NCBI RefSeq assembly: GCF_010614725.1
Contig: NZ_JAAEHL010000016.1
Span: forward strand, 46,667 to 110,666
From: Flavobacterium ajazii
GTDB lineage: Bacteria > Bacteroidota > Bacteroidia > Flavobacteriales > Flavobacteriaceae
Direction of reading: 5' to 3'
Length of the DNA: 64,000 nt
The notes below the pieces were generated by a model that was given only the letters and a program-made list of their open reading frames with translations, was not told where the DNA came from and made no database searches. Both the position numbers and the translations under genes were made by a program. This document shows positions 27,228 through 35,479 of the stretch, piece after piece. The first letter of the stretch is position 1. Each line of letters begins with the position of its first letter.

Positions 27228-27566
27228 TTAGTTTTCTCTATTTTGAAAGGTTGATTTTAGCCTAAACAAATCAAATTCAAAACTAAAAATATCAAGTATA
27301 ATTCTATGATTTAAAGCAGGATAGCAGATGTAAAAACCCTCTTTTAAAACAATCTCAGGAAAAGCATCAGAAGACGGACCGCAAATACTGAGATTATTGA
27401 TAATAACAAACTTAGAATTATCATTTGTTATTTTTATTCTGAAATATCCATATAAATTATCACGATATTCCACCGATAAAATTTCGAAGACAAAATTCGT
27501 TAATACACCTTGTCCTTCTGAGAAGTATCCCATATTTCCTAAATTTTCATTTTTTATTATTGCCAT
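27228..27566 (-). CDS. Hypothetical protein, 112 residues
   Basis: No signal peptide or membrane segment. The sequence looks like a small beta-rich domain (VFEILSVEYRDNLYGYFRIKITNDNSKFVIINN). I do not recognise a family. AT-rich, and next to phage-like regulatory genes on the same strand (27670-27936), so it is probably part of a small accessory island. Confidence 0.55.
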   Translation of the reverse strand: MAIIKNENLGNMGYFSEGQGVLTNFVFEILSVEYRDNLYGYFRIKITNDNSKFVIINNLSICGPSSDAFPEIVLKEGFYICYPALNHRIILDIFSFEFDLFRLKSTFQNREN

Positions 27567-27669
27567 AATTACTGGATGATTTTTTGGTTTTAACTTTGGT
27601 TATTAATTCTGGTTTGTTGTAAAAACTTCGTAACTTTTTAAATATATATTTAATTAAACCTGAAATTCT

Positions 27670-27936
27670 TTATCCGTATTTTTTACTAAAAATTTCTTTT
27701 CTCCGCAATGCGATTTCAGTATTTTCGTATAATCTTTTTTGATACAATTCTATTATTGTTTCTTCAATATCGTTATTGCTATTTCTCCCGTTAAAAACAT
27801 GAGTAATGTAGGATTTGCTAAACGGAAGCCCTTTTTTATTCCAAATTTCTTTCTCTTCCAGAAGCTTTTGAACCTCTTTTGAGTATCCTGTTTTAAAGAC
27901 TTTCTTCATTTTATTTCTCTGTCCGGGTGTTATCAT
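27670..27936 (-). CDS. Small helix-turn-helix regulator, phage-like
   Basis: 88 residues. The central part, KKGLPFSKSYITHVFNGRNS followed by NDIEETIIELYQKR, is the pattern of short Bacteroidota phage-type helix-turn-helix proteins, where the SKSYITHVFNG segment is the recognition helix. It is divergent from another regulator at 28064, with a shared 127-base control region holding three phased CTACG repeats. The likely role is a Cro/repressor-like switch. Confidence 0.65.
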   Translation of the reverse strand: MITPGQRNKMKKVFKTGYSKEVQKLLEEKEIWNKKGLPFSKSYITHVFNGRNSNNDIEETIIELYQKRLYENTEIALRRKEIFSKKYG

Positions 27937-27977
27937 AGGGAAGTGTTATTTAAAATCATTTAAATATTGTATTTTTA

Positions 27978-28004
27978 CTACGCCATAGCTACGAAGTGAC
28001 TACG
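27978..28004. promoter_or_regulatory. Three CTACG repeats with exact 11-base spacing (operator)
   Basis: CTACG begins at 27978, 27989 and 28000, so the three copies lie on the same face of the helix. They sit between two divergent regulator genes, as expected for a cooperative repressor-binding site. Confidence 0.55.
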
Positions 28005-28063
28005 ACAAATATATATCATTTATCAATATATTAAATCATTTTTAATATAAATTTTAATACAAA

Positions 28064-28429
28064 ATGCGAACCGAAGGAGAAAGATTACGTTATTACATTG
28101 AAAACAAAGAAGTTAACCTTAGGCAATTTTGCATAGAAAATGATATACTATATACTTCTTTACACCCAATTTTAACAAATTCAAGAGCATTAGGGATGAA
28201 TATCCTGAAAAAAATCATGCAGGTTTACCCTAATCTGAACATTAACTGGGTTTTAACCGGGGCAGGTGAAATGGATATTGAAAACAACGATTCTTTACGT
28301 GAACCAAATTCAGTTTATCAAAATTCAGATCCCGGATACGAAGCTTTCCTTAAATACTTTGAAAAAGAGACTACTACAGATAAAATTCTTGCCATAATAG
28401 AAAAGAAACTGGAAGAAAAGAAGGAATAG
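28064..28429 (+). CDS. Phage-repressor-like helix-turn-helix protein
   Basis: 121 residues. The N-terminal domain ERLRYYIENKEVNLRQFCIENDI continues to NLNINWVLTGAGEMDIEN, the WxLTGxGxM signature of Bacteroidota phage-type repressors. No C-terminal peptidase domain is present, so it is not an SOS-cleavable LexA/CI type. The tail YEAFLKYFEKETTTDKILAIIEKKL is probably a coiled dimerisation segment. It is divergent from the small regulator at 27936. Confidence 0.75.
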   Translation: MRTEGERLRYYIENKEVNLRQFCIENDILYTSLHPILTNSRALGMNILKKIMQVYPNLNINWVLTGAGEMDIENNDSLREPNSVYQNSDPGYEAFLKYFEKETTTDKILAIIEKKLEEKKE

Positions 28430-28528
28430 ACTTCAAAAGCAGCATTTTTAACTCTGAAAGATTATCTGTTCCTACAAAATAACAATCTAAATATTAGCAA
28501 TATTTAGTATTATTGTAAGAAAAAAAAC

Positions 28529-29071
28529 TTGACCGAAATTGCTATTTACGAAACCAGTTTATCAATAGAAAACTCTATTGTACAATATCTTTTTGAAAGT
28601 ACGGGAGAAAGAAAACTTATTAAAGCCGTACAATATTCAGGTTTTGAAACCAAACAGGGGCAAAAAATCTACAATTTAGGTTTTGGGGACTACGATTCTG
28701 AAACCAAAAGTGTTTCTGATAGGGCCAATAGCAATAATGGTGACATGAGAAACGTATTCAATACAGTTTTGAGCACTGTTCCTAAATTTTTCAAAGATAA
28801 TCCCGGTTTTCCAATTTATGTTCAGGGCAGCGACAGTGAAGAGGAATTTGAAGAACACTGCAGGAATTCATGTTCAAAAAGATGCGATACCGATACAGCC
28901 TGCAAAAACAGAAACAGAAGAATAAGAGCCTATACTTATTTTGTCGATAAGAATTTTAAAGAGCTCTCAAAAGAATATATTTTTTTCGGTTTTGATGAAG
29001 AGGCCAGAACATTTGTTCAATATGTTCCTAAAAATAAATACATTGCGGTATTGGTATATAAGAAAAAATAG
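28529..29071 (+). CDS. DUF6934-like protein with a cysteine-rich insertion
   Basis: 180 residues. The start appears to be TTG; an in-frame TAG lies 24 bases upstream and no ATG is suitable. The pattern ERKLIKAVQYSGFE, YNLGFGDYD and a C-terminal KNKYIAVLVYKKK matches DUF6934, a small Bacteroidota family of unknown function. A segment near residues 110-130 carries four cysteines (HCRNSCSKRCDTDTACKN; spacing C-x3-C-x3-C-x5-C) that may bind a metal. A 56-residue gene follows. The pairing suggests a two-gene module, possibly toxin-antitoxin-like; this is inference only. Confidence 0.65.
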   Translation: MTEIAIYETSLSIENSIVQYLFESTGERKLIKAVQYSGFETKQGQKIYNLGFGDYDSETKSVSDRANSNNGDMRNVFNTVLSTVPKFFKDNPGFPIYVQGSDSEEEFEEHCRNSCSKRCDTDTACKNRNRRIRAYTYFVDKNFKELSKEYIFFGFDEEARTFVQYVPKNKYIAVLVYKKK

Positions 29072-29125
29072 ATAATTTTGTATAATAATTGACGTTTGTA
29101 CACTAATCAATTAAATCTGAGGATT

Positions 29126-29296
29126 ATGGGACAAGATAAAAAAACGGTAAAAAAAGCAAACATCATTTCGATGTCTAAAGCAACTAAGCAAAAAATAGCC
29201 GAAGTTACCGATGAAATAAATGGTAAAAACTTGTTTACAGACAAAATAGAACTGGCCAAAAAAACTTTACAGAATTTAAAATCATTACCGATTTAA
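29126..29296 (+). CDS. Small partner protein, 56 residues
   Basis: Lys-rich and helical, starting MGQDKKTVKKANIISMSKAT and ending KTLQNLKSLPI. I chose ATG 29126 over the in-frame TTG at 29096 because the latter has poor context. It follows the DUF6934-like gene by 54 bases and is closed by a strong terminator. Small basic partners of this size commonly follow DUF6934 genes, but the function is unknown. Confidence 0.6.
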   Translation: MGQDKKTVKKANIISMSKATKQKIAEVTDEINGKNLFTDKIELAKKTLQNLKSLPI

Positions 29297-29319
29297 ATTT
29301 CAACTTAACATATAAACAG

Positions 29320-29350
29320 AAAGCGATCTTTAAGGGTCGCTTTTTTATTT
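29320..29350 (+). terminator. Terminator of the DUF6934-like gene pair
   Basis: AAAGCGATC pairs with GGTCGCTTT (one U-G wobble) around a TTTAAG loop, followed by TTTATTTT. Confidence 0.85.
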
Positions 29351-29360
29351 TCCTTCATCA

Positions 29361-29400
29361 CAAAAAACGAGACAATCTCTTCAAAAAGAGACCATCTCGT
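29361..29400 (-). terminator. Terminator of the minus-strand barrel gene
   Basis: The outer stem ACGAGA/TCTCGT and inner stem TCTCTT/AAGAGA form a two-part hairpin. On the minus strand it is followed by TTTTTT, 24 bases past the stop at 29424. Confidence 0.75.
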
Positions 29401-29423
29401 TCTATCAGAAAAGCAGATGATTT

Positions 29424-30233
29424 CTAAAATATTACCTGAAATTGAAAAATAGCCTGCCAGTTTCCTATATATTCCGGGCGTTCTACATTATAAAAAGCTT
29501 GTGCTGCGGCAGAATAAAACAATTTACTTTTTGTACCTATCTGAAATGTTTTTCCCGGACCGCCTCCAATAGGCACTAACCAACGATTTTCTGATGATGC
29601 CAGCCAGTTAACCGAGACTGTGGCATTACTTTCTACAAACCATCCTTTAGCAAAATTATAGTAAGCTATATACTGCACACTTCCTGCATTTACTTTATTA
29701 TCATCATTACCGCCAAGCGACCAGTAATTTTGAGCAACCACTCCTCCGGAAATTTTATCACCTGCATAATACAACAAGGCAGTTGGTCCAAGACTAAGCC
29801 GGTTGCTTCCTAAAGCTGCATTGGTTCTGGTAGGAATCTGCATAGCGGAACCTAATCCCCAGCTGATTTTTCCCTTCTTTACAATACTCGAAAAATAACC
29901 GTTGAACAAAATATTACCCATTCCAGCTTCACAGGTAGCATCTGCAGTAATGGGAGGCAGGCTCTGAAAAGGAATAATCGTATAGGTTATAAGCTTTAGA
30001 TTCTCTCCCAATTTAAATGGATAAACGGGCTGTACAGAAAAAGAACTAGCTGTTCCTTCTCCTACCGGAAGCAATACTTCCTGTAAAAAAACACTACGCA
30101 GACCACTTACAGGATCCTGCCTTTTTTTACTCATTTCTTCTATCGAAGTTTTTTGCTCTGTATCAGACTGAGCTAAAACTGCCGAACAATAAAAAGACAA
30201 AAAAGCAACTGTCATCCAACGTTTCAAATTCAT
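29424..30233 (-). CDS. Outer-membrane transporter-like beta-barrel (neuromedin U/phenol MetA type)
   Basis: 269 residues. A signal peptide ends at SAVLAQ. A linker (MSKKRQDPVSGLRSVFLQE) is followed by barrel strands such as YPFKLGENLKLITYTIIPFQ, MGNILFNGYFSS and SRLSLGPTALLYY, ending in WQAIFQFQVIF with a terminal Phe. The pattern fits the PF13557-type putative transporter barrels that databases often name neuromedin U. It is divergent from a DUF1254/DUF1214 lipoprotein gene, and these families are often neighbours. The likely role is passage of a small hydrophobic substrate; this is uncertain. Confidence 0.72.
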   Translation of the reverse strand: MNLKRWMTVAFLSFYCSAVLAQSDTEQKTSIEEMSKKRQDPVSGLRSVFLQEVLLPVGEGTASSFSVQPVYPFKLGENLKLITYTIIPFQSLPPITADATCEAGMGNILFNGYFSSIVKKGKISWGLGSAMQIPTRTNAALGSNRLSLGPTALLYYAGDKISGGVVAQNYWSLGGNDDNKVNAGSVQYIAYYNFAKGWFVESNATVSVNWLASSENRWLVPIGGGPGKTFQIGTKSKLFYSAAAQAFYNVERPEYIGNWQAIFQFQVIF

Positions 30234-30474
30234 AAAAAATATTTTTTTTTGGCTTATCTAAATTACCATTAAACCGTAAAAAAATATTTATAAAGATGTT
30301 TCAAGTTATAATTTGCAACATCTTTAAAATCCTTTCAAAAGGCAATATTGTTAATTTTAATATAAAAACTATCTGGATTAATATCAGAGCATTAATTCGC
30401 TAAAAATCTTTCCATTCTTAAATTACATAGCCTTAAATATCAAAAAATCAAAACTTATAATTTAAATACTTTGT

Positions 30475-31959
30475 ATGATGAAAAAAAATCTTTTTATATT
30501 ATTTATAGTCGTTTCAATTTTGGCATCCTGCAAAAAACAAGATGAAACACCAAATTCTGACTCTTCAGATTCTACTGCCAGTACAACTGAACAAAAATTA
30601 CCTGCCCCTCCGGTTCCTAACACTATCATGACAGAGGCTTTTGTAAAAAACCTTACCACTTCTATTTACGGATGGGCATGGCCAATGGTAAATATTCATG
30701 ATCGGGTAGAAACGTTTAAAGCATTACCAGGTCCAATTTATGCAGGAGGAGTGCTGCCGTTAGCACCTCCTAATCATTTGTGTATGCTAAATGATTATGT
30801 AGAACCCGCAGAAAGAGCGGTAGCGTGCCCCAATCAGGATGTTGTATACGGTTTATCACCTTTAGATCTTTCCAAAGGCCCTGTAGTGGTACAAGTACCA
30901 GATTTTGGTGATAGCTTTTGGGTCTATCAGGTTTGTGATCAGCGTACCGACGGCTTTGCAAGCTTTGGTAAAATGTATGGCACAAAACCCGGTTTTTATG
31001 TTCTTGCTCACAAAGACTGGAATGGCAAAGTACCCGATGGAATTACGGCAGTTTACAGATCTTCTACATTACGTGGTATTGTTATTCCACGTGTGTTTCA
31101 AACAGATGATCCTGCTGATAAAAAAGCAGTTCAGCCATTAGTAAATCAAATTGGACTATATCCTTTAGAAGATTTTGATGGAAAAATGAAAATTACAGAC
31201 TGGAAAAAAACGAAAGTAACACCACCAGATCCAAATGGAGCTAAAGGCGAAACCAAATGGGTAAAACCGGAAATATTTTTTGACCAGTTAGCCGATATTT
31301 TAAAAGAAGTGCCACCAATGCCAGGTGAGGAAGCTTTCTATGCACAAATACAAGCCCTGTTAGATGCATTGGCAAAAAATCCAAAACTGAAAGAAATAGC
31401 TAAAAAAGCAGCAATTGACGCTGAGGAAAATTATGTAAAACCATTATTTCAATTTCAAAATGTAGGTTATCCGGTAAAATACAATTGGAACACGCAACGA
31501 AATGGGGCCCAATTTGGCTATGACTATCTTACTAGGCTTTCTTGTGCCAAAGCCAATATTTTTGTGAACAAACCCAATGAAACCAGGTATTTCTACCAAG
31601 ATCTGGATGCTGACGGCGCAAGATTAAACGGTAACAATAAGTACACCGTGACTTTTGCCAAAGGAGAAACTCCTCCCGTAAAAGGTTTCTGGTCACTTAC
31701 CTTATACAACGAGCACCATTTCTTTTCACCGAATGATTTGAAGCGTTATTCACTGGGTACTAAAAACAAGAACCTGCAATACAATACAGATGGATCACTC
31801 ACCATATATGTACAAAGCACACCACCAACTGCTGATAAAATGAGTAATTGGTTACCCGCACCAAAAGAAGTTTTCTCTTTATATGTAAGATGTTACTGGC
31901 CTGAAGAAAAAGTATTAAATGACAGCTGGAATCCACCTGCTGTGATCAAAGTGAAGTAA
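30475..31959 (+). CDS. DUF1254/DUF1214-domain lipoprotein
   Basis: 494 residues with a lipoprotein signal (LFIVVSILASCKKQD, Cys near residue 19). The DUF1254 part (YAGGVLPLAPPNHLCMLNDYVEPAER, VACPNQDVVYGLSPLDLSKG) is followed by the DUF1214 part near the C-terminus (YTVTFAKGETPPVKGFWSLTLYNEHHFF, NGSLTIYVQS-type strand). The family is widespread in bacteria and large viruses; its enzymatic role is not established. A 26-bp perfect stem follows the gene. Confidence 0.9.
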   Translation: MMKKNLFILFIVVSILASCKKQDETPNSDSSDSTASTTEQKLPAPPVPNTIMTEAFVKNLTTSIYGWAWPMVNIHDRVETFKALPGPIYAGGVLPLAPPNHLCMLNDYVEPAERAVACPNQDVVYGLSPLDLSKGPVVVQVPDFGDSFWVYQVCDQRTDGFASFGKMYGTKPGFYVLAHKDWNGKVPDGITAVYRSSTLRGIVIPRVFQTDDPADKKAVQPLVNQIGLYPLEDFDGKMKITDWKKTKVTPPDPNGAKGETKWVKPEIFFDQLADILKEVPPMPGEEAFYAQIQALLDALAKNPKLKEIAKKAAIDAEENYVKPLFQFQNVGYPVKYNWNTQRNGAQFGYDYLTRLSCAKANIFVNKPNETRYFYQDLDADGARLNGNNKYTVTFAKGETPPVKGFWSLTLYNEHHFFSPNDLKRYSLGTKNKNLQYNTDGSLTIYVQSTPPTADKMSNWLPAPKEVFSLYVRCYWPEEKVLNDSWNPPAVIKVK

Positions 31960-31965
31960 TAAAAT

Positions 31966-32027
31966 AAAAACAACTTAAAAAAGGAAAAAGATTGAACTGT
32001 TCTTTTTCCTTTTTTAAGTTGTTTTTT
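31966..32027. terminator. Long bidirectional terminator (26-bp perfect stem)
   Basis: AAAAACAACTTAAAAAAGG onward (31966-31991) pairs perfectly with 32001-32026 around TTGAACTGT. It lies between the convergent DUF1254 and SDR genes and has T-rich ends on both strands. Confidence 0.85.
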
Positions 32028-32065
32028 GAATTATAACGAAAGAAAACTCTTTTAAAAAATAATAA

Positions 32066-32878
32066 TTATCCGTGAGCTGCAACAGAAACGTCTGCCCACT
32101 CTTCCCATGTGGCCAGTTTTTGCCCGTAAACCTGTTTGGCAAATGGTAATGCTACTTTTCCTAAAAACAGACGCAAAGGAGGATTTTCGGCTTCAACTAA
32201 TTTAATGATTGCCGGAACAGTAGCACTTACTTTTCCGAAAGAATCAGAATTGTCTGCTTCTGCAATTGCTTTTTTGATACCATCATAAGCATCAATGCTT
32301 TTACTCTTGAAATCATTACCCCAAATATCTGTGATATAACCGTTTGGTTCCACCAAAGTTACATTGATTCCGAATTGTTTTACTTCTGAAGCCAAAGTTT
32401 CCGTAAGACCTTCTACAGCAAATTTTGAAGCGTTATACAATCCTACAATTGGTAAAGTTGCAATTCCTAAAATAGAAGAAACCTGAATGATATGACCGCT
32501 TTTCTGATTTCTCATAATGGGTAAAACGGCCTGTGTTAACCAAAGCGTTCCAAAGAAATTCGTTTCAAATTGTGCTCTTGCTTCCTGTTCGCTGGCTTCT
32601 TCTACGGCTCCATGCAAAGCATAACCCGCATTGTTGATCAGTATATCAATATTCCCGAAATGTTTTTGCACTTTTTCAACCACTGCAAACGAATCTTCAC
32701 GGCTGGTTACATCCAGTTTTAGAGGTAAAATAGCGTCTCCGTATTGTGCTTTTAAATCGGCTAGTGTATCAATATTTCTGGCTGTTGCTGCTACCTGATA
32801 TCCTTTTGCTAAAAATGCTTCTGCCCAGGCTCTTCCGAATCCTTTTGATGCTCCTGAAATTAAAATTGTTTTTGACAT
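32066..32878 (-). CDS. Short-chain dehydrogenase/reductase
   Basis: 270 residues, classical SDR. The cofactor motif is ISGASKGFGRAWAEAF, with DVTSRED, LINNAGYALHG, the catalytic Ser in IQVSSILG and YNASK (YxxxK). No substrate can be inferred. It lies downstream of a TetR gene on the same strand, and a 16-base palindrome (32927-32942) identical in its half-sites to the one before tetR sits in its promoter. It is therefore probably controlled by that TetR protein, perhaps in response to a reactive carbonyl or xenobiotic. Confidence 0.9.
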   Translation of the reverse strand: MSKTILISGASKGFGRAWAEAFLAKGYQVAATARNIDTLADLKAQYGDAILPLKLDVTSREDSFAVVEKVQKHFGNIDILINNAGYALHGAVEEASEQEARAQFETNFFGTLWLTQAVLPIMRNQKSGHIIQVSSILGIATLPIVGLYNASKFAVEGLTETLASEVKQFGINVTLVEPNGYITDIWGNDFKSKSIDAYDGIKKAIAEADNSDSFGKVSATVPAIIKLVEAENPPLRLFLGKVALPFAKQVYGQKLATWEEWADVSVAAHG

Positions 32879-32926
32879 GTTTTCTGATTATTACTATTAT
32901 TTATTGTTATTTAATTTTTCACAAAA

Positions 32927-32942
32927 ATGACCGAAAGGTCAT
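32927..32942. promoter_or_regulatory. TetR operator upstream of the SDR gene
   Basis: ATGACCGAAAGGTCAT: perfect ATGACC/GGTCAT half-sites with a 4-base spacer, 49 bases before the SDR start. The same half-sites precede the tetR gene. Confidence 0.7.
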
Positions 32943-32959
32943 GTTTTAAACAAAAAAAA

Positions 32960-33547
32960 TTAGAGGGTGTTTTCCTCTATTATTTTTTTTAGTGTTTTAA
33001 TGATAACTTTCATTTTATCGTTATTACCTGACATTCTTGAAATTAAATGCCCTCCTTCCATCATCGCAAACATCACTGTTGCAAACTCAGTGTAATTCCA
33101 CTCCGGATTAAATTCTTTGTTTTCGATTCCTTTGCTGATTATATTTTGTATGACCTGCTGGCTAAATTTAATGGCGCTATTTACCTTTTCTTTTACAACA
33201 GGATTCGTATCATCAGCCTCAGTTCCGAAATTCAGTAAAGGACAGCCTCCGGTAACAGGCGGCGTAACAGGATTACTGAAAAATTCTATGAACGTAAATA
33301 GCTCCTCTTTTGCCGTTTTGCTTTTACTGATTTCCAACAGCAGTTTATCTGTCAATATTTTCATATTATGATCAACCGCTGCACAAGCCAGAACTTCCTT
33401 GTTTTCAAAATGAACATACATACTTCCTTTAGACAACTTCGTAGCCTCCATAATATCACTCATAGAAGTTGCGGCAATTCCTTTTGTATTAAAAATAGGT
33501 GCTGCTTTTTCTATAATGAATTGTCTGGTTTCTTCTCCTTTTGTCAT
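32960..33547 (-). CDS. TetR/AcrR-family repressor
   Basis: 195 residues from ATG 33547; an in-frame TTG at 33571 would add eight residues but is less likely. The N-terminal helix-turn-helix reads IFNTKGIAATSMSDIMEATKLSKGSMYVHFENKEVL. The C-terminal ligand domain includes TGGCPLLNFGTEADDTNPVV, a motif of the YxaF/LmrA-like subgroup whose Cys may sense ligands. A palindromic operator overlaps its own 5' region and another lies before the SDR gene, so it should autoregulate and control the SDR. Confidence 0.9.
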   Translation of the reverse strand: MTKGEETRQFIIEKAAPIFNTKGIAATSMSDIMEATKLSKGSMYVHFENKEVLACAAVDHNMKILTDKLLLEISKSKTAKEELFTFIEFFSNPVTPPVTGGCPLLNFGTEADDTNPVVKEKVNSAIKFSQQVIQNIISKGIENKEFNPEWNYTEFATVMFAMMEGGHLISRMSGNNDKMKVIIKTLKKIIEENTL

Positions 33548-33571
33548 GATTATTTCATTTTTACAGGACAA

Positions 33572-33595
33572 ATATATGACCGATTGGTCATATAT
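33572..33595. promoter_or_regulatory. TetR operator upstream of tetR
   Basis: TATATGACC-GATT-GGTCATATA: a perfect palindrome with the same ATGACC/GGTCAT half-sites as 32927-32942. It supports ATG 33547 as the tetR start. Confidence 0.72.
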
Positions 33596-33693
33596 ACAAA
33601 TTTATTTGAAATTATTTTTACTGTAAAAGTCTAACAACCAGTGTTTGTTAGCGGTCTAACTAAACGAATCAAAATTATTTAATATTAAAAAGT

Positions 33694-33715
33694 CTCCGAC
33701 TCCGCTCAGTATGAC
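33694..33715. repeat. Half copy of the CTTCGACTCCGCTCA repeat
   Basis: CTCCGACTCCGCTCAG followed by TATGACA matches the right arm of the inverted repeat at 5123-5185. The left arm is missing. Confidence 0.5.
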
Positions 33716-33865
33716 ATCGTTTTTTAAATCATAAAAGTTGCTCTTTTCACAATTTTTACTTTCATCTAATTATTTCTTCCAAATTCGATTTTTTAACCTC
33801 ACTACTCTTCTTCCAAAAAGCAAAATAAATCATAAAATGTCTAAAACATTTTTATCTATGTATTC

Positions 33866-33880
33866 AACTACGTAGTTTTG
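33866..33880 (+). promoter_or_regulatory. MarR-type operator overlapping a -7 box
   Basis: AACTACGTAGTT (33866-33877) is a perfect 12-base palindrome that overlaps TAGTTTTG (TAnnTTTG, 33873-33880). A bound MarR dimer would block the promoter of the GNAT-MarR operon directly. Confidence 0.6.
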
Positions 33881-33899
33881 TAAAAAAAATTAAATACGA

Positions 33900-34391
33900 A
33901 TGAAACCTGTAATTATTCCAATAGAAAACCAATACGAGAATGTAATTGCCGATTTAATAATCAATATTCAGCAAAAAGAATTTAATGTACCTATTACCAT
34001 TGAAGACCAGCCTGATTTGTTTAATATTCAAAACTTTTATTATAACGGAGGTGGTGGCTTTTGGGGTGCTTTTATTAATGATGAACTGGTAGGCACCATT
34101 GCCTTAGTAAAATTTACTGACAGCAAAGCGGCAATCCGAAAAATGTTTGTAAAAAAAGAATTTCGTGGAAAAGAGTTTTCAATTGCACAACAATTATTGA
34201 CCACTTTAATCGAATATTGCCGTAAAAACGGAATCGATGATTTATATTTGGGAACCGTTTCGATCTTAGAAGCCGCCTTGCGATTTTATGAAAAGAATGA
34301 TTTTGTCCGAATTAACAAAGAATTATTGCCAAAAGATTTTCCATTAATGGCACCTGATAATGTTTTCTGCCATTTAAACTTAAAGAAGTAA
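33900..34391 (+). CDS. GNAT-family N-acetyltransferase
   Basis: 163 residues. The acetyl-CoA-binding motif region is IRKMFVKKEFRGKEFSIAQQLL, preceded by the strand GGGFWGAFINDELVGTIALV and followed by LGTVSILEAALRFYEKNDFVRI. The acceptor is unknown. The downstream marR gene starts 3 bases after its stop, so the pair form an operon. The enzyme may modify a toxic amine or small molecule sensed by the MarR protein. Confidence 0.88.
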   Translation: MKPVIIPIENQYENVIADLIINIQQKEFNVPITIEDQPDLFNIQNFYYNGGGGFWGAFINDELVGTIALVKFTDSKAAIRKMFVKKEFRGKEFSIAQQLLTTLIEYCRKNGIDDLYLGTVSILEAALRFYEKNDFVRINKELLPKDFPLMAPDNVFCHLNLKK

Positions 34392-34393
34392 AC

Positions 34394-34879
34394 ATGAATA
34401 TTATAGACGAATCAGGAATATTGGCCATCTCAACGCGGTTGCAGCGTCTAAGCGAGCAGCTGCGGAAAGACGGCGCATTAGTTTATAAGTCATACGGAAT
34501 TGATTTTGAACCCAAATGGTTTCCGGTAATTTATACACTTTTTTACAAAGAAACTTTAAGCGTGGTTGAAATTGCCAACGAAATAGGTTATACCCATCCG
34601 TCAACTATCAGTCTGCTTAAAGAACTCGAAAAACAAAAACTGATTCGCTCTAAAAAGGACAAAATAGACGAACGTAAAAGACTCATTCAGCTTACGCCAA
34701 AAGGCAGGGAATTAATTGAACAAATGAAACCTGTTTGGGAAGTCATGAAAAATGCACTGACTGAAATCACCGAAAATCAAAACAATTTACTGAAAGCTAT
34801 TGAAGAGGCCGAAAACAAAATCCTGCACCAGAGCTTTTTGCAAAGGGCTTTACAGTTGAAGAGTACCTCTGAAAAGTAA
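34394..34879 (+). CDS. MarR-family transcriptional regulator
   Basis: 161 residues with a winged helix-turn-helix: LSVVEIANEIGYTHPSTISLLKELEKQKLI, then the wing SKKDKIDERKRLIQLTPKGRELIEQ. Flanking helices form the dimer interface. It lies 3 bases after the acetyltransferase gene. The palindrome overlapping their shared promoter (33866-33877) is the likely binding site, giving autorepression relieved by a ligand. Confidence 0.88.
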   Translation: MNIIDESGILAISTRLQRLSEQLRKDGALVYKSYGIDFEPKWFPVIYTLFYKETLSVVEIANEIGYTHPSTISLLKELEKQKLIRSKKDKIDERKRLIQLTPKGRELIEQMKPVWEVMKNALTEITENQNNLLKAIEEAENKILHQSFLQRALQLKSTSEK

Positions 34880-34931
34880 TTTAATAGAATTGTTGTTCAC
34901 ACGATAAGATTATCATCAGGAGAAAAAACAA

Positions 34932-34963
34932 AGGCTGCCCGAAAATTACTTTTCGAGCAGCCT
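34932..34963. terminator. Terminator between marR and the small repeat-protein gene
   Basis: AGGCTGCCCGAAAA pairs with TTTTCGAGCAGCCT with one mismatch around TTAC. The minus-strand side is followed by TTTGTTTTTTC. Confidence 0.7.
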
Positions 34964-35039
34964 CTTTAGCTTATAATGGCTGTTGAATCAGATTTAGACA
35001 GTGGCAAACATCTGGATATCTGATTCTGTTAGTGAGACA

Positions 35040-35363
35040 TTACCAATTTTTACTCCATGGACCATAGTTTTTGTATGCCGGTCCTGTTAATTTTTGTTTT
35101 TCTGAACCACCTATTTTCACTTCAACCAGATCTTTTTTGGAAATCTCTTTCACCGGTTGCTCGTTTTTATATGCTGGTCCCTGTAATGCTGTTTTATTCT
35201 CTTCAGAATATATTTTAACTGGTGCAGTTTCATGCATCCAAACTTTATAATTTTTAAAATCCGGACCTTTCAAATCACTCTGTTTCAAATTAGTAGGTTC
35301 TTCTTGTGCAAATGCACTAAAAGAGATTAATAAAACTCCTAAAATCAATCCTAAATTTTTCAT
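35040..35363 (-). CDS. Small exported protein with three KGPxYKN repeats
   Basis: 107 residues with signal peptide LGLILGVLLISFSAFAQ. The mature part carries three imperfect repeats: LKGPDFKNYKVW, LQGPAYKNEQPV and LTGPAYKNYGPW, about 35 residues apart. No cysteine or catalytic motif. I recognise no characterised family. Single gene, closed by the terminator at 34932-34963. Confidence 0.65.
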   Translation of the reverse strand: MKNLGLILGVLLISFSAFAQEEPTNLKQSDLKGPDFKNYKVWMHETAPVKIYSEENKTALQGPAYKNEQPVKEISKKDLVEVKIGGSEKQKLTGPAYKNYGPWSKNW

Positions 35364-35479
35364 GACTATTACTTTTTATTGTTTTTTCAAATTTACAATC
35401 AGTAACAGGCTTCCAGGATTATGTGAATCTACTCTATTTACATCCGTATTTATACGGATACCGGTGTTCTTAATTTTCG

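Noticed and set aside
33571..33571. Longer TetR start at a TTG codon
   Set aside because: It would begin next to the operator palindrome, and ATG 33547 gives the normal family N-terminus.
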